A stretch of DNA of 64,000 bases, taken from assembly GCA_023614405.1 (NCBI GenBank), contig CM042688.1:375831331-375895330 (forward strand). Direction: 5' to 3'. This DNA is from Avena insularis. Its lineage: Eukaryota > Streptophyta > Magnoliopsida > Poales > Poaceae. A program made the position numbers and the translations under genes. Below the pieces are notes generated by a model that saw only the letters and a program-made list of their open reading frames with translations, was not told the origin of the DNA and made no database searches. Every line of letters starts with the position of its first letter. The stretch's first letter is position 1. Positions 24,201 through 34,600 of this stretch are shown here, in pieces.

Positions 24201-25720
24201 CATGTTGCACCAGTGTGTGATAGAAGTTGGATCACAAAATCTACTGGAGTGTGTGCGTTCATGTAGATACCAATGTGGTTTTGAAAAAGAACACATGCAA
24301 TGTGGTCAGGTGGTTCTATTAAAATGACTCAAGTGAATATATCAATGTGGTTTAGGAAGAGAACACATGAAATGACTCTAGGGGTATCCATGTGTCAAAC
24401 CATGGTCACAGAGACCAAAAACACACATATACCACATTGCATGTTGCAACAGTGTGACAGAAGTTGCATCATAGAATCCACTTGAGTGTGTGTGGTCATG
24501 TGGATATCATATCAATGTGTAACACATGCAATGTGGTCATGTGGATCAATGTACTCTAGTGGGAAAATAACACATGCAATGACTCTAAGGATCCATGTGT
24601 CAAACCATGGTGTATAGAGACCAAAAACATAGGAAAAACAACTTCCACATTGCATGCATGTTGCACAAGTGTGACAGAAGTTTGCATCACAGAATCCACT
24701 AGAGTGTGGTTGAACATGTAGATATCAATGTGATTTTGAAAAAATAACACACATGCAATGTCATGTGGACCAATGACTCTAATATATCAGTGTGGTTTAG
24801 GAAAATAACACATGCAATGACTCTAGGGGATCCATGTGTCAAACCATGGTCACAGAGACCAAAAACACATAGGAATTCAAGCAGCTCCCACATTGCATGT
24901 TGCACCAGTGTGAGAGAAGTTGCATCATAGAATCCACTGGAGTGTGTGTGGTCCTGTAGATATCAATGTGGTTTGGGGAAAGAATAGATGTAATGTGGTC
25001 ATGTGGATCAATGACTAGTGTGGATATATCAATGTGGTTTAGGAGAACACATGTAATGACTCTACGTGATCCATGTGTCAAACCATGGTCATAGAGACCA
25101 AATTAAAACATATAGGAAATAAACAAGAAGCTTCCACATTGCATGTTGCACTAGTGTGTGATATAAGTTGCATCACAGAATCCACTAGAGTGTGTGTGGT
25201 CATGTAGATATCAATGTGGTTTTGGAAAAGAACACATGCAACATGGTCATTGTGGATCCATCAAAATGACTCTAGTGGATATATCAATGTGGTTTAGGAA
25301 GCGAACACATGCAATGACTCTACGGGATCCATGTTTCAAACCATGGTCGTCACAGAGACCAAAAACATATAGGAAATAAATAACCAGCTTGCACATTTGC
25401 ATCTTGCACTAGTGTGTGATAGAAGTTTGATTATAGAATCCACTGGAGTGTGTGTGGTCATGTAGATATATATCAATCTGGTTTTGGAAAAGAGAACACA
25501 TGCAATGTGGATCATGTGGATCAATGGATCTAGTGGATATCAATGTGGTTTAGGAAGAGAACACATGCAATAACTCTAGGGGATGATCCATCTGTCAAAC
25601 CATAGTCACAGAGACCAAAAACATATAGGAAATAAATAAGAAGCTTCCATATTATATTAATTGCATGTTTCACCAGTGTGTGACAGAAGTTGCATCACAG
25701 AATCCACTGAAGTTGCCTAG
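18250..25720 (+). repeat. Internal satellite array of ~229-bp units with higher-order repeats
   Basis: About 31 units span 7.4 kb, anchored on accatggtcacagagacc. Anchor spacing runs from about 170 to 260 bp and averages about 229. Each unit has a unique half (through gacagaagttgcatca) and two related sub-repeats that both start gatatcaatgtggttt. Blocks of units are themselves duplicated: a ~2.0-kb period between about 18.97-20.96 and 20.96-22.98 kb, then ~1.15 kb, then ~0.94 kb toward the right end. Short frames recur on both strands but change register from unit to unit, so they are not taken as genes. Confidence 0.9.
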
Positions 25721-25847
25721 ATGATGCCTATCTCAACTTTTGTACATATTCTAGAAATACATGCAAGATCTGGAGGGATTCAGACACTCCGATGCTCGGT
25801 TTTCAACGAAACCCTAGACCGTGGGCCCCACAGACAATGTACCTCTT

Positions 25848-25985
25848 AGATTTATCCAGATGAGGGTTGAACAATGGATTTTTATCCTTATTTTGGTTAG
25901 TTTTAGGTGATAACAACATGGAAGATATCAAAGTTTGAGCCCAAGAAGATGTTGGATCATGCGCATATCGATATATGTGAGAGAC
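25848..25985 (+). repeat. Right copy of the direct repeat flanking the satellite
   Basis: Matches 18128-18249 (gggttgaacaatgga, ggttagttttaggt, agcccaagaagatg). A further short direct repeat, starting gcctagat(g/a)atgcctatctc, lies at about 25724 and 26003, so the right border carries a second, ~280-bp duplication. Confidence 0.7.
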
Positions 25986-26244
25986 CATGCTCACCAGGGG
26001 CCTAGATAATGCCTATCTCAACAACCCATCACACTTGTGTACATATACCATATAGGAAAACGCATACATGCATGCAAGTTATTCCAACGCTTAGATCCCA
26101 AACTGATATGTAGATCCCAAAATATATACTACACAAAATAAACTATAAACTAATCTAGTTCAAACACATAATTTATCACCACTCGTTGTCGTCCTTGACT
26201 TGCTTCCCCTTAAACCGCTTGTTGTCGCCACCATTTCAAGATTC

Positions 26245-27047
26245 CTACTCCTCCTGATGCCGCTTTTTGTCCTCCTCGCGCTTCTTCTGCTGGGTTTGCT
26301 TGCAACTAGAGCATAGCTCTATCGCAAAAAACCCCTGAACCATCCCATAATTCATGATAAGGAGCCTACGGTACAAATCGTACGCCATGTAGGAGTCTCT
26401 GGCTGGATACTCGAGGCGCACCTGGCTCATCGGCTTACACTCCCAGTAGTTGTGCTCACTTCGCTTCAATTTCTTAAGTTCTGCATAGGATCTGTCAATG
26501 ATTTCCGCTGCCAGATCACCCATTCCATCCTTCTCTAGGTGTGGTTTGATATTGTACAGATATTGGATGTCGATGTGGTACCCATGTGGTATTTTTACCA
26601 ACACATGAGAAAGCATAGTTGTGTCATTTGTGATACCCACGCTAGTGAAAGTTATCCCTTTCCTACATAAGAACTCGATCAGAGTCGGACAATGCTTCTC
26701 AGTTGGTTTACTCCTGTAGTTAGAGGGTTTTAGGGATGCAAGGGAACAAGGGATGCAGAAATGGTGATCTCAAATTTAAATTTCACATAACTACAGAAGT
26801 GGTAAACGAGGACCTCCTCATGTATGGCGATTTGCACGATGGCGATCTCTTGTGAAGGATTTTTTGGCTTATCTACACAGGTGTACTCCAAGTCCACGAA
26901 CTTGTACTTCTCTTTCTCAAGCAATTGATCATACCTGGCGAGAGTTGTCTCCACAGTCGCTTCATCATTTGTGTACACCATCGTCAAAGTCGTGGTGCCA
27001 TGGGCAGGGACAAAGTGGGTCTCTATTGTGCATTTCCCATCGTCCAT
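26245..27047 (-). CDS. DEDDy-type 3'-5' exonuclease-like protein carried by the CACTA element
   Basis: Two open blocks form one RNase H-fold exonuclease-like (WRN/DnaQ-type) protein. Exon 1 (27047 down to about 26787) starts MDDGKCTIETHFVPAHG and holds motif I, KYKFVDLEYT (D-x-E). Exon 2 (down to 26245) holds motif II (VGITND) and motif III (LEYPARDSYMAYDLYRR, Y-x3-D), so the four acidic residues are kept. Between them is an intron of about 80-90 bp. The obvious pair (gttatg donor at 26791, ctacag acceptor ending 26714) leaves the frame off by one base; donor gtgaaa at 26786 with the acceptor ending at 26698 keeps it open, giving about 237 residues. Either the gene is intact with an unusual junction, or it has one indel. 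Motif I lacks one or two residues that I recall in relatives. Substrate unknown. Confidence 0.65.
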
Positions 27048-27685
27048 GCCTGCAAGGAAATGGCTGAAAGGAAATGCCTAGAAGGAAATGCCTGCGAGGA
27101 AGAAGAAGAAGAAACGACGGTTCCAGAATAGAGGAATAAGGGAGGAAGATGAAAAGGAATCACGTCAGGAATAACTTCAGAGATTATTGGATACGTGGAC
27201 TACAACTTCGGTTCGAGAACTCACCATGGTTACGTGGAGATCATGGTAGTGCCACCAGTTCAACAAGTGGGACCGGTTCCTGCGAGAATATGGAATTAGT
27301 TGTGCATTTTTCTATGCGAGAAATTGATAGAAATCATTTATATTTTAGCTTTCATAATTAAACATAATTAAGGTGGTACAAACCAAGAGATTTGAACAAA
27401 AGAGATTTGCTAGTTTAACATACAACAACACAAAAGTTTCTGAGCATGCATTTTTGAAATTTAAATTTTGATGATTTATTCAGAAGTTCTAAGCTACAAC
27501 CGATATCATAGAGCCAACGCTCTCGTCTTTGTCCTCCTCCGGCTGCTCATCGCTGCCATCTTCCGCATCCTCATGTTCCTCTGCCGGACTAGTGACCACC
27601 TCAATAATCAACTTGATATAGTGCCTCATCACCTTAACCTGGACGACGAGCAGATCATCAAGGAAATTATGTTTTCAGCATAGAA
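27048..27685. other. Upstream of the exonuclease-like gene; no gene assigned
   Basis: 27060-27130 is purine-rich with a ggaaatgcc(t/c) repeat, a likely 5' leader of the minus-strand gene. 27510-27650 reads on the minus strand as a Glu/Asp-rich stretch (SPAEEHEDAEDGSDEQ), possibly the acidic tail of the next cargo gene. Otherwise nothing is recognised. Confidence 0.35.
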
Positions 27686-27689
27686 TTAA

Positions 27690-28396
27690 GTCCAGGGGTC
27701 AGTAAACTCAATGCAATCGTCATATACTTCCGATATGCGATATCGCCCCAAGATTTTCAGGCCTTCGTCACAATTGTTCTTCAAGCATACACAATAGAAC
27801 CCTTTTTTGGGATTTCGTGTTCGCTTGTGCATCTCAAAGGAATTTCCTAAGTTACAAAAATATATAACAGATCCTAGTTAACTAACCACCCAGATAAATT
27901 TACAAAATAAGAAGGAAAAACATAGGAAAAAGTGATTAAGTAACCATCTGATGAAGATCATCTTCATCCTGTACCCGGTGCACCAAGAACAGAGGGATCT
28001 CAAAGACCTCATCTTCATCCAGGTCTCTTACAAACTCCTTGTAGAATGCCCAAGATATGGAATTCATTTCAGAGCAACGAACATTACATGGGTGCTGAAA
28101 TATGGATTTATCTACTGTCACCTTGCAACAATGTTTGGTCTTATAACACCCTAATCATGCATATGAAATTGAAGAAGGTTTGTGTGTAAGGAACATATAA
28201 AATTAAGAAACTAGTCATGTATGTAAGAAAAAACCAATTCAATGCAAAGAAGTCAATACATACACCGGTCTTGATCAACCCAAGGTTTGACAACATTATC
28301 ATCATTTGACACTTCAACAATAAAGCACCTGTCTACTCTATCGCTTATGCAGAATGTGAGAACATCATTCTGTTTAATGTTATAAGCTGCACATAA
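27690..28396 (-). pseudogene. Unrecognised cargo gene, 3' exons, cut by a retrotransposon
   Basis: Three coding-looking minus-strand blocks: 28396 to about 28265 (YNIKQNDVLTFCISDRVDRC), 28140-27936 (KVTVDKSIFQHPC, then FYKEFVRDLDEDEVFEIP) and 27850-27715 (KGFYCVCLKNNCDEGL, ending at a TAA). They are separated by A/T-rich introns. The first block resembles the C-terminal part of a plant B3 domain (x-Q-N-D-V-L-T-F), but this is weak. The gene's upstream part lies at 37576-38102 beyond the nested retrotransposon. I do not recognise the protein as a whole. Confidence 0.45.
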
Positions 28397-29602
28397 TGTA
28401 ACATCATTCTGTTTAATGTTATCAAAAATAAATATTTTTGAAGAGTTTCAATAATTCTTTTTGCCCTTTTTCTTAAATGGCAGAAAGGATAAAATAATTG
28501 ATTTAAAATACTTTTAAGCCACAATAAATCTTGGGAAAATTCCCCTAAGTCTATATTCACATTTGGGACCATGTCAAGTCAAAAACCCACCTTGTACAAT
28601 GTAAAATTATAAAATGATCTTCTAGAAACTACTTCTGTACTTTTTGAATAAATGATTTTAAGGGGACTTAAAATCCTTAGAGGGACTTAAAATCCTTAGA
28701 AAAGTCCCAAATAATTCCTGGATATCTACCTTGACCTCATCTATCTACCAGTACCATCTTCCCACCTTGTCCTATGCAAAATTTTGAACTTCCTTTACAA
28801 TCACCTATTTACTCAATTTAGCAAACCTAGCTAGTATTGAGCTAAATCAAGATCAAACCATCACCAAAGCTTGTCAAGCACTCCTATCGAGCCACCATGA
28901 CCCTCCTGGTCGTCACCATTGTAGCACTACAGTACCAACCATCACCCATCCACTTGTCCTTTACCCCTTGGAAGAGTAGAGAGAGGAGAGACAAGCCACT
29001 TGTGGCCAACCAACAGCAGCACTACCTCCTCCTCTCTGTCCCTGCCGACCAGATGACTCACACCACCCCTCCACCGCCATCCCTGACCAATCCCACACCA
29101 TCTCCATCCCTCCTCAATGTCCAAAATGGACATTTCTCCTCTTGAGATCCCAACTCAGCTTAAATAGGCAATAGCCACCCCGCACCCTCATTCCTGGCTC
29201 ATTTGCCCCTATCCCCCTCACTCCCCTCGCCTGCACTCCACTCCCTCTCCCCTACTCTGAGCTGCTCGAGGGAGAGAGGAAGCAAAGCTTCGGCCTCCCC
29301 TCATCTACCGAGCAAGGGCCCCTCCCTACTGCCTCTCCCCCTCTACATGTTAGCATCCAGGACCCCCCATGTTCTCCCAGTCAGTTGCCTGTAGGTTAAG
29401 GCATGGATCGGGCTCTACACTTGATGAAGTTCCACTGATGATTATTGATGTAGCCATAATGGCATCTATGTAAGTCTTGTAATACGGTATGTCTCGAATG
29501 TTGTAATGATACTTGTCGGTTATGTTCCACGGCTCACGGACCATGGGAACGTGGCGTATGAATAACAGGGATTTCTCGGATGATTAATCCGAGGGCCCCT
29601 CA
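28397..29602 (+). repeat. 5' LTR of the LARD-like element, internally deleted
   Basis: Only about 1.2 kb of a ~5.9-kb LTR remains. It keeps the first 9 bases (tgtaacatc), an 18-bp filler, the segment matching 33361-34260, and the last ~230 bp matching 37345-37575. Two deletions, of about 1.7 kb and 3.1 kb relative to the right LTR, account for the rest. A tandem copy of ggacttaaaatccttag (near 28659 and 28682) is present here but absent from the other LTR. Confidence 0.8.
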
Positions 29603-29606
29603 GACT

Positions 29607-29619
29607 TGGTATCAGAGCC
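29607..29619 (+). other. Primer binding site, tRNA-iMet
   Basis: TGGTATCAGAGCC is the standard plant initiator-Met primer site. It sits 4 bases inside the LTR end (CA at 29601-29602). Confidence 0.9.
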
Positions 29620-30992
29620 ATTTCGACTGTAGGAGAACCTTAGTTAGCATGGTTGTTAGCCAGGAACCTTATTTTGAAAACCCCGGCTTTTCGCAAACTA
29701 GTTTGTCAATGAGTTTCAAAAAGTTCTACTTCTTCTCTTACTCTAAGTAAATTCTTTCGAAAATGGTTTCCTCTAACTCTCTTTCAAACTTCAAACCTAC
29801 GGATTTTAAATAACTAGGATCTAGACCCGGTGAAGACAATGAGAACAAAATGAAGAAAAGCAACTACCAGCAAACACCAGGAGACTACAATATCGCTCTA
29901 CCAGCAGAATCCCCATAATTAGAAGACATCCAGTGTTGCACTATCAAGAAGTGTCCAAGAGACAACAAAGGCTTCATCTGCAAGATAGTGACTCCGACCT
30001 GAAGAAAGACGATATCTAGGGTCAATAGTCCTAAGAATAGGATTCCCCTACATCGCGAGTAGTTAACTCCTTGGTCCCTAGTGTTGACCGTGTTTGCGTG
30101 CCTAAGTGCCACAGGTGTTGATTGATTGGGTGTTGTTTGCCGAGGATATTGCGACCCCCTCGCTCTGTTCGCCTTGTTTATATGCTCTGGTTCGCCTTGA
30201 CCTCCTTAAAATGTGACTCGAGGAGCGATAACCACCTAGTGACTCAGGAAACCCCTGTGTTAGCTGTCGGTAATGAGACCCAGACTAACCTCGAGAGTAC
30301 ATATGAGGAAAAGCACCGCAAGAACCAGGAGTTCGACATCATCAAGTCAGAACCCACTCAAATATTTCATATCAGTAGGACGACATACCTCGTCAACTCA
30401 CCTTGCAAGACTCGTCAATAACACCACACTCCCTTGTTCCTCAGTCTACTACAGCAAGAATTCCGTTGGAGCTGGAAGTCGATCACCAAAGGATCCTCAA
30501 TATCCACAACAAACCACCCGATAAATCAACCAAGACAGACCTAACTACACTAACCTTTAGTGTATTAGAGCTTCTGACCGCCTCAGGAGACTAACTAATC
30601 TAGTCGACCCTACCCAAACTAACAAAATGATCCTCCCTAGAAGGTCAGAACCACCCCTGAAGTCAGATGATTAGGAAGCGTGAAGAAAACGAGTCCACTC
30701 CACCCTCAAGTAGAAGCAACGCAAGAAATGCCAATGAAGACCGCTTACCCAATGCTGACTGCTTCAACCCTGAGTAACTACTAGCAAGAAGAGTCGTAAA
30801 TCGCTAAATTACCTTGAGATAACCCCTTAAAGGTTGTGCTAGGAAACCATCCCGCAAGGTTGATAAAGTAGGACTTCGCTCGACGACCTCAGCTCAAGAC
30901 TCCGGGAAGATACAGCCTTCCGCTAACATCGGGTCAACACTCCAAGACAGAAGATCCACACCCCTCCTAAAGCACCTTAGTGAAGCTCTAAG

Positions 30993-31015
30993 GTGGAAAG
31001 ACTGCGTCTTTCCAC
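30993..31015 (+). other. Perfect hairpin, 10-bp stem
   Basis: gtggaaagac, loop tgc, then the exact complement. The same core recurs at 31190. Confidence 0.6.
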
Positions 31016-31189
31016 TCAATCTTCAGAAGACTGTCTATCAAAAGATACTTCAGAAAATATCTCCGGCTCCGAAGTCTTCCTGCCAAGCAACAACCCGTGA
31101 GACATCCGAAGCGAAACTAACTGAAGATTCTACGACTCTAAGAAGAAAGGAATGTGTTATCCCCGTGTTACCCTAGTTTAACCTTAAGG

Positions 31190-31210
31190 GGGAAAGACCG
31201 CGTCTTTCCC
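31190..31210 (+). other. Perfect hairpin, 9-bp stem, beside a polypurine look-alike
   Basis: gggaaagac, loop cgc, gtctttccc. The 5' arm continues leftward as ttaagggggaaag, matching the true polypurine tract at 31621. Confidence 0.6.
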
Positions 31211-31616
31211 ACAAATTAGAATGACCCTATTCCATGAGCAACCTCAGGAGTCCCGACCCTAAAATCGTAAATAGGATACGCTACGAACCTAAGGAAGAGC
31301 TATGAATCCTTAGACAGAGGTACTCCTAGCTGTAAATTCTATCCTCCAAAAAGTACTCCGTGAAGTTCAGCATCGAGATAGTCTTCCCAGTCTAAGCCCT
31401 CGAGATATAGAGTCCGGAAGGAAAAGAAGGTCATCCCTCACAATCAGGACTAGACTCTGCTCAACTCTCCATGTATCTCGGAAGACTGAAGCTCCACTTC
31501 AACGATGTAGTAACCACTTTCAAGGATGGAGCCCGTAAGACAGTACGCATAAGATACCTAGTATCAACCTGACTCAAAATCCCCTAGCCCTACTCTCCTG
31601 AATCTCGAGACGAAAT

Positions 31617-31636
31617 TCTTTTAAGGGGGAAAGGTC
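31617..31636 (+). other. Polypurine tract of the LARD-like element
   Basis: ttttaagggggaaaggtc directly precedes the right LTR, the usual plus-strand primer. Confidence 0.75.
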
Positions 31637-34600
31637 TATAACATCCCAATTTCAGCAACCCTGATTAGTTGTCCAGAATGCAAAAATCAGGAGGAACAAA
31701 AACTTTTTCTTGTTCATTGGTACAGCGTTTGCTTGTGGTATATTTGTGCTTGTGCATGTGACTGTATACCCTATGATACTCCTTACCTCACCATCAGTTG
31801 ACCAAAGCTATTTAACAAAACTATCCTGGCTCATCTTAGATATTTAATGTTCTGGCATCATAAAACCTGAGCCAAGATGCTTATGTGACAAAAACTATTT
31901 TAGTAGCTTCTATTGACAAAACTATGGAGAGATATATTACAGAATCTCCTTATGCTTTCAAGACAGAACCTTCAACTACTCTTACCTCTAGGATCTCCAA
32001 AACCTTTTAGTAAGATTTTGAATTCTACTCTTGGTAGAGATACCAAGGACTCTCATCCTATTCAAAATCCAACCTCTTCAAAATGCACCAACCTTACCTC
32101 GGGCTAGGCTTAATGGTAACCCTAGTAGTAGTTGATTTGTTTGTAAGATGAGTTGCCTTGATCTGTTGTCTAATGAATTGCCTTGATCTGCTGCTTGATT
32201 TGTCTGCTTAGGTGATAATATGAGCTACTCTAGGAGATCATCACTAGGATCAAGAGGTTTCCAAATCACCACACCCTAAACAACATTACAAAGCAAGATC
32301 TAATCTCTAGATACTAGGTGATCATCTAAAACCCTTAACCAGATCAATTCTGAAGATATCCCTTCTAGAAGTTTCCAAGTCAATGAAGATCAATATCAAG
32401 CATGAATCCTTTATACTCAATCTACACTTCAAAATCATCCACTTCATGATGCTTGGGTACCTTGCAACCCCTCAAAAACATCCCCTCTCATGCTCTAGTC
32501 AAAAACCCTAAATCTGCCAAATCTGGAATCTGTTTCAACATCACCTTTTTGAATGCCTTCCAATCTCAACCCTTGTGCATTTTTGAAATTTAATATGAAC
32601 CATATTGTTAATCATACTAAGGACTATCAAGGACCACTCTTGCCCTTGGTTAGATCATCCTCCAACCTACTTGTTCTTGATGGTTTCGTAGGCAAGAAAA
32701 TAACTATTCCTGCAAATCTAGTCAACATGCCTACTTTGACAGAGGCTCACACCATCATACAACCCTCTATGGACCAACTCTTTGCATGGTTGTGTTCTAC
32801 TCATATAGTTCTATAAATATCTACTTCACTTGTTCCAAGTGGATCTTTGTGCTTCTTTAACCCACAAGGTTTTGAAGTCTAGTTGATAATCTGTTTTGAC
32901 AGGCTTATTTTATTCAAAGTTTGAAAGCCTGTCTTGGTGAGCTCAAGCAGGATCAAGCTCAAAACCCTACACCATTGCAATCTACATCACTTGGTCTATC
33001 CATACATATATCCCATGCCCCAAGGGGGGCCCTGAGCTCCAAGATCCAGCAGGGTTTTGGTGGCATGAAAACAATCTCACCTTAGATCCTTAATCTAGGG
33101 TATTCTACCAAAATCAACTTGGATCCTCCAATCCCAACGTTGAAAATGCTTGCTAAACCTTGTTTACATCATCTACCTTGATTAGCAAGATTTATCAAAT
33201 ATTATCCATAATTATTATGGCTCCAAATTTAATTAGTCTCTTTAATAGACCAAATCTCCAAAACTTCTACCATAAAGGAAAGTTTGGTTTTTGCCAAAAC
33301 ACTTCCCCAACTTTTAGCTCAATTGATATCCACATATCATACTCTATCTTACCATCTCAAAAAAAAATATTTTTGAAGAGTTTCAATAATTCTTTTTGCC
33401 CTTTTTCTTAAATGGCAGAAAGGATAAAATAATTGATTTAAAATACTTTTAAGCCACAATAAATCTTGGGAAAATTCCCCTAAGTGTGTATTCAGATTTG
33501 GGACCATGTCAACTCAAAAACCCACCTTGTAAAATGTAAAATTATCAAATGATCTTCTAGAAACTACTTCTGTACTTTTTGAATAAATGAGAAAAGTCCC
33601 AAATAATTCCTGGATATCTACCTTGACCTCATCTATCTACCAGTACCATCTTCCCACCTTGTCCTATGCAAAATTTTGAACTTCCTTTACAATCACCTAT
33701 TTACTCAATTTAGCAAACCTAGCTAGTATTGAGCTAAATCAAGATCAAACCATCACCAAAGCTTGTCAAGCACTCCTATCCAGCCACCATGACCCTCCTG
33801 GTCCTCACCATTGTAGCACTACAGTACCAACCATCACCCATCCACTTGTCCTTTACCCCTTGGAAGAGTATAGAGAGGAGAGACAAGCCACTTGTGGCCA
33901 ACCAACAGCAGCACTACCTCCTCCTCTCTGTCCCTGCCGACCAGATGACTCACACCACCCCTCCACCGCCATCCCTGACCAATCCCACACCATCTCCATC
34001 CCCCCTCAATGTCCAAAATGGACATTTCTCCTCTTGAGATCCCAACTCAGCTTAAGTAGGCCAGAGGCCACCCTGCACCCTCATTCTTGGCTCATTTGCC
34101 CCTATCCCCCTCACTCCCCTCGCCTGCACTCCACTCCCTCTCCCCTACTCTAAGCTGCTCGAGGGAGAGAGGAAGCAAAGCTTCGACCTCACCCCATCTA
34201 CCGAGCAAGGGCCCCTCCCTACTGCCTCTCCCCCTCTACATGTTAGCTTCCAGGACCCCCATGTCCCCCTGCATCTAACCCTACCCTCTATTTTGCCCAG
34301 GATCGCCTCTACCATCGCCCTGGTCAAGCTCTGGCGAGCTCCCTCTCGAGCGCCACTGCGTGAGCAAGGTCCCGGTGATGAGAGCGCTGATGCCGCCCCT
34401 CCCCGGAATCGTCTCCGCGCGCCGCACAGATTTGAGTCACCGCTGTCGCCTCCCAGCCACTGGTGAGCTCCCCCTCCGCCGTCCCGAGCCGTCCTAGGGT
34501 TTCCGTCGGTCGCCGCCGCCGTGAGCTAGACGACAGACGCAAGCCGTCCATCGTGACTAGATCCAACAGCCACCACTCGCCAATACCGCTTCGGCGCCCT

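Larger units (their letters stand above)
29620..31616 (+). other. Non-coding body of the LARD-like element
   Basis: About 2 kb with no frame above 100 codons and no retroelement protein motif. It holds two perfect short hairpins (30993-31015 and 31190-31210) and a copy of the polypurine-tract sequence (aagggggaaag) at the second. Confidence 0.6.

Noticed and set aside
18250..25720. Many short open frames on both strands sharing words such as MWFRKRTHAMTL
   Set aside because: They are translations of the satellite unit. The unit length is not constant or a multiple of three, frames end within one or two units, and no protein feature is seen.
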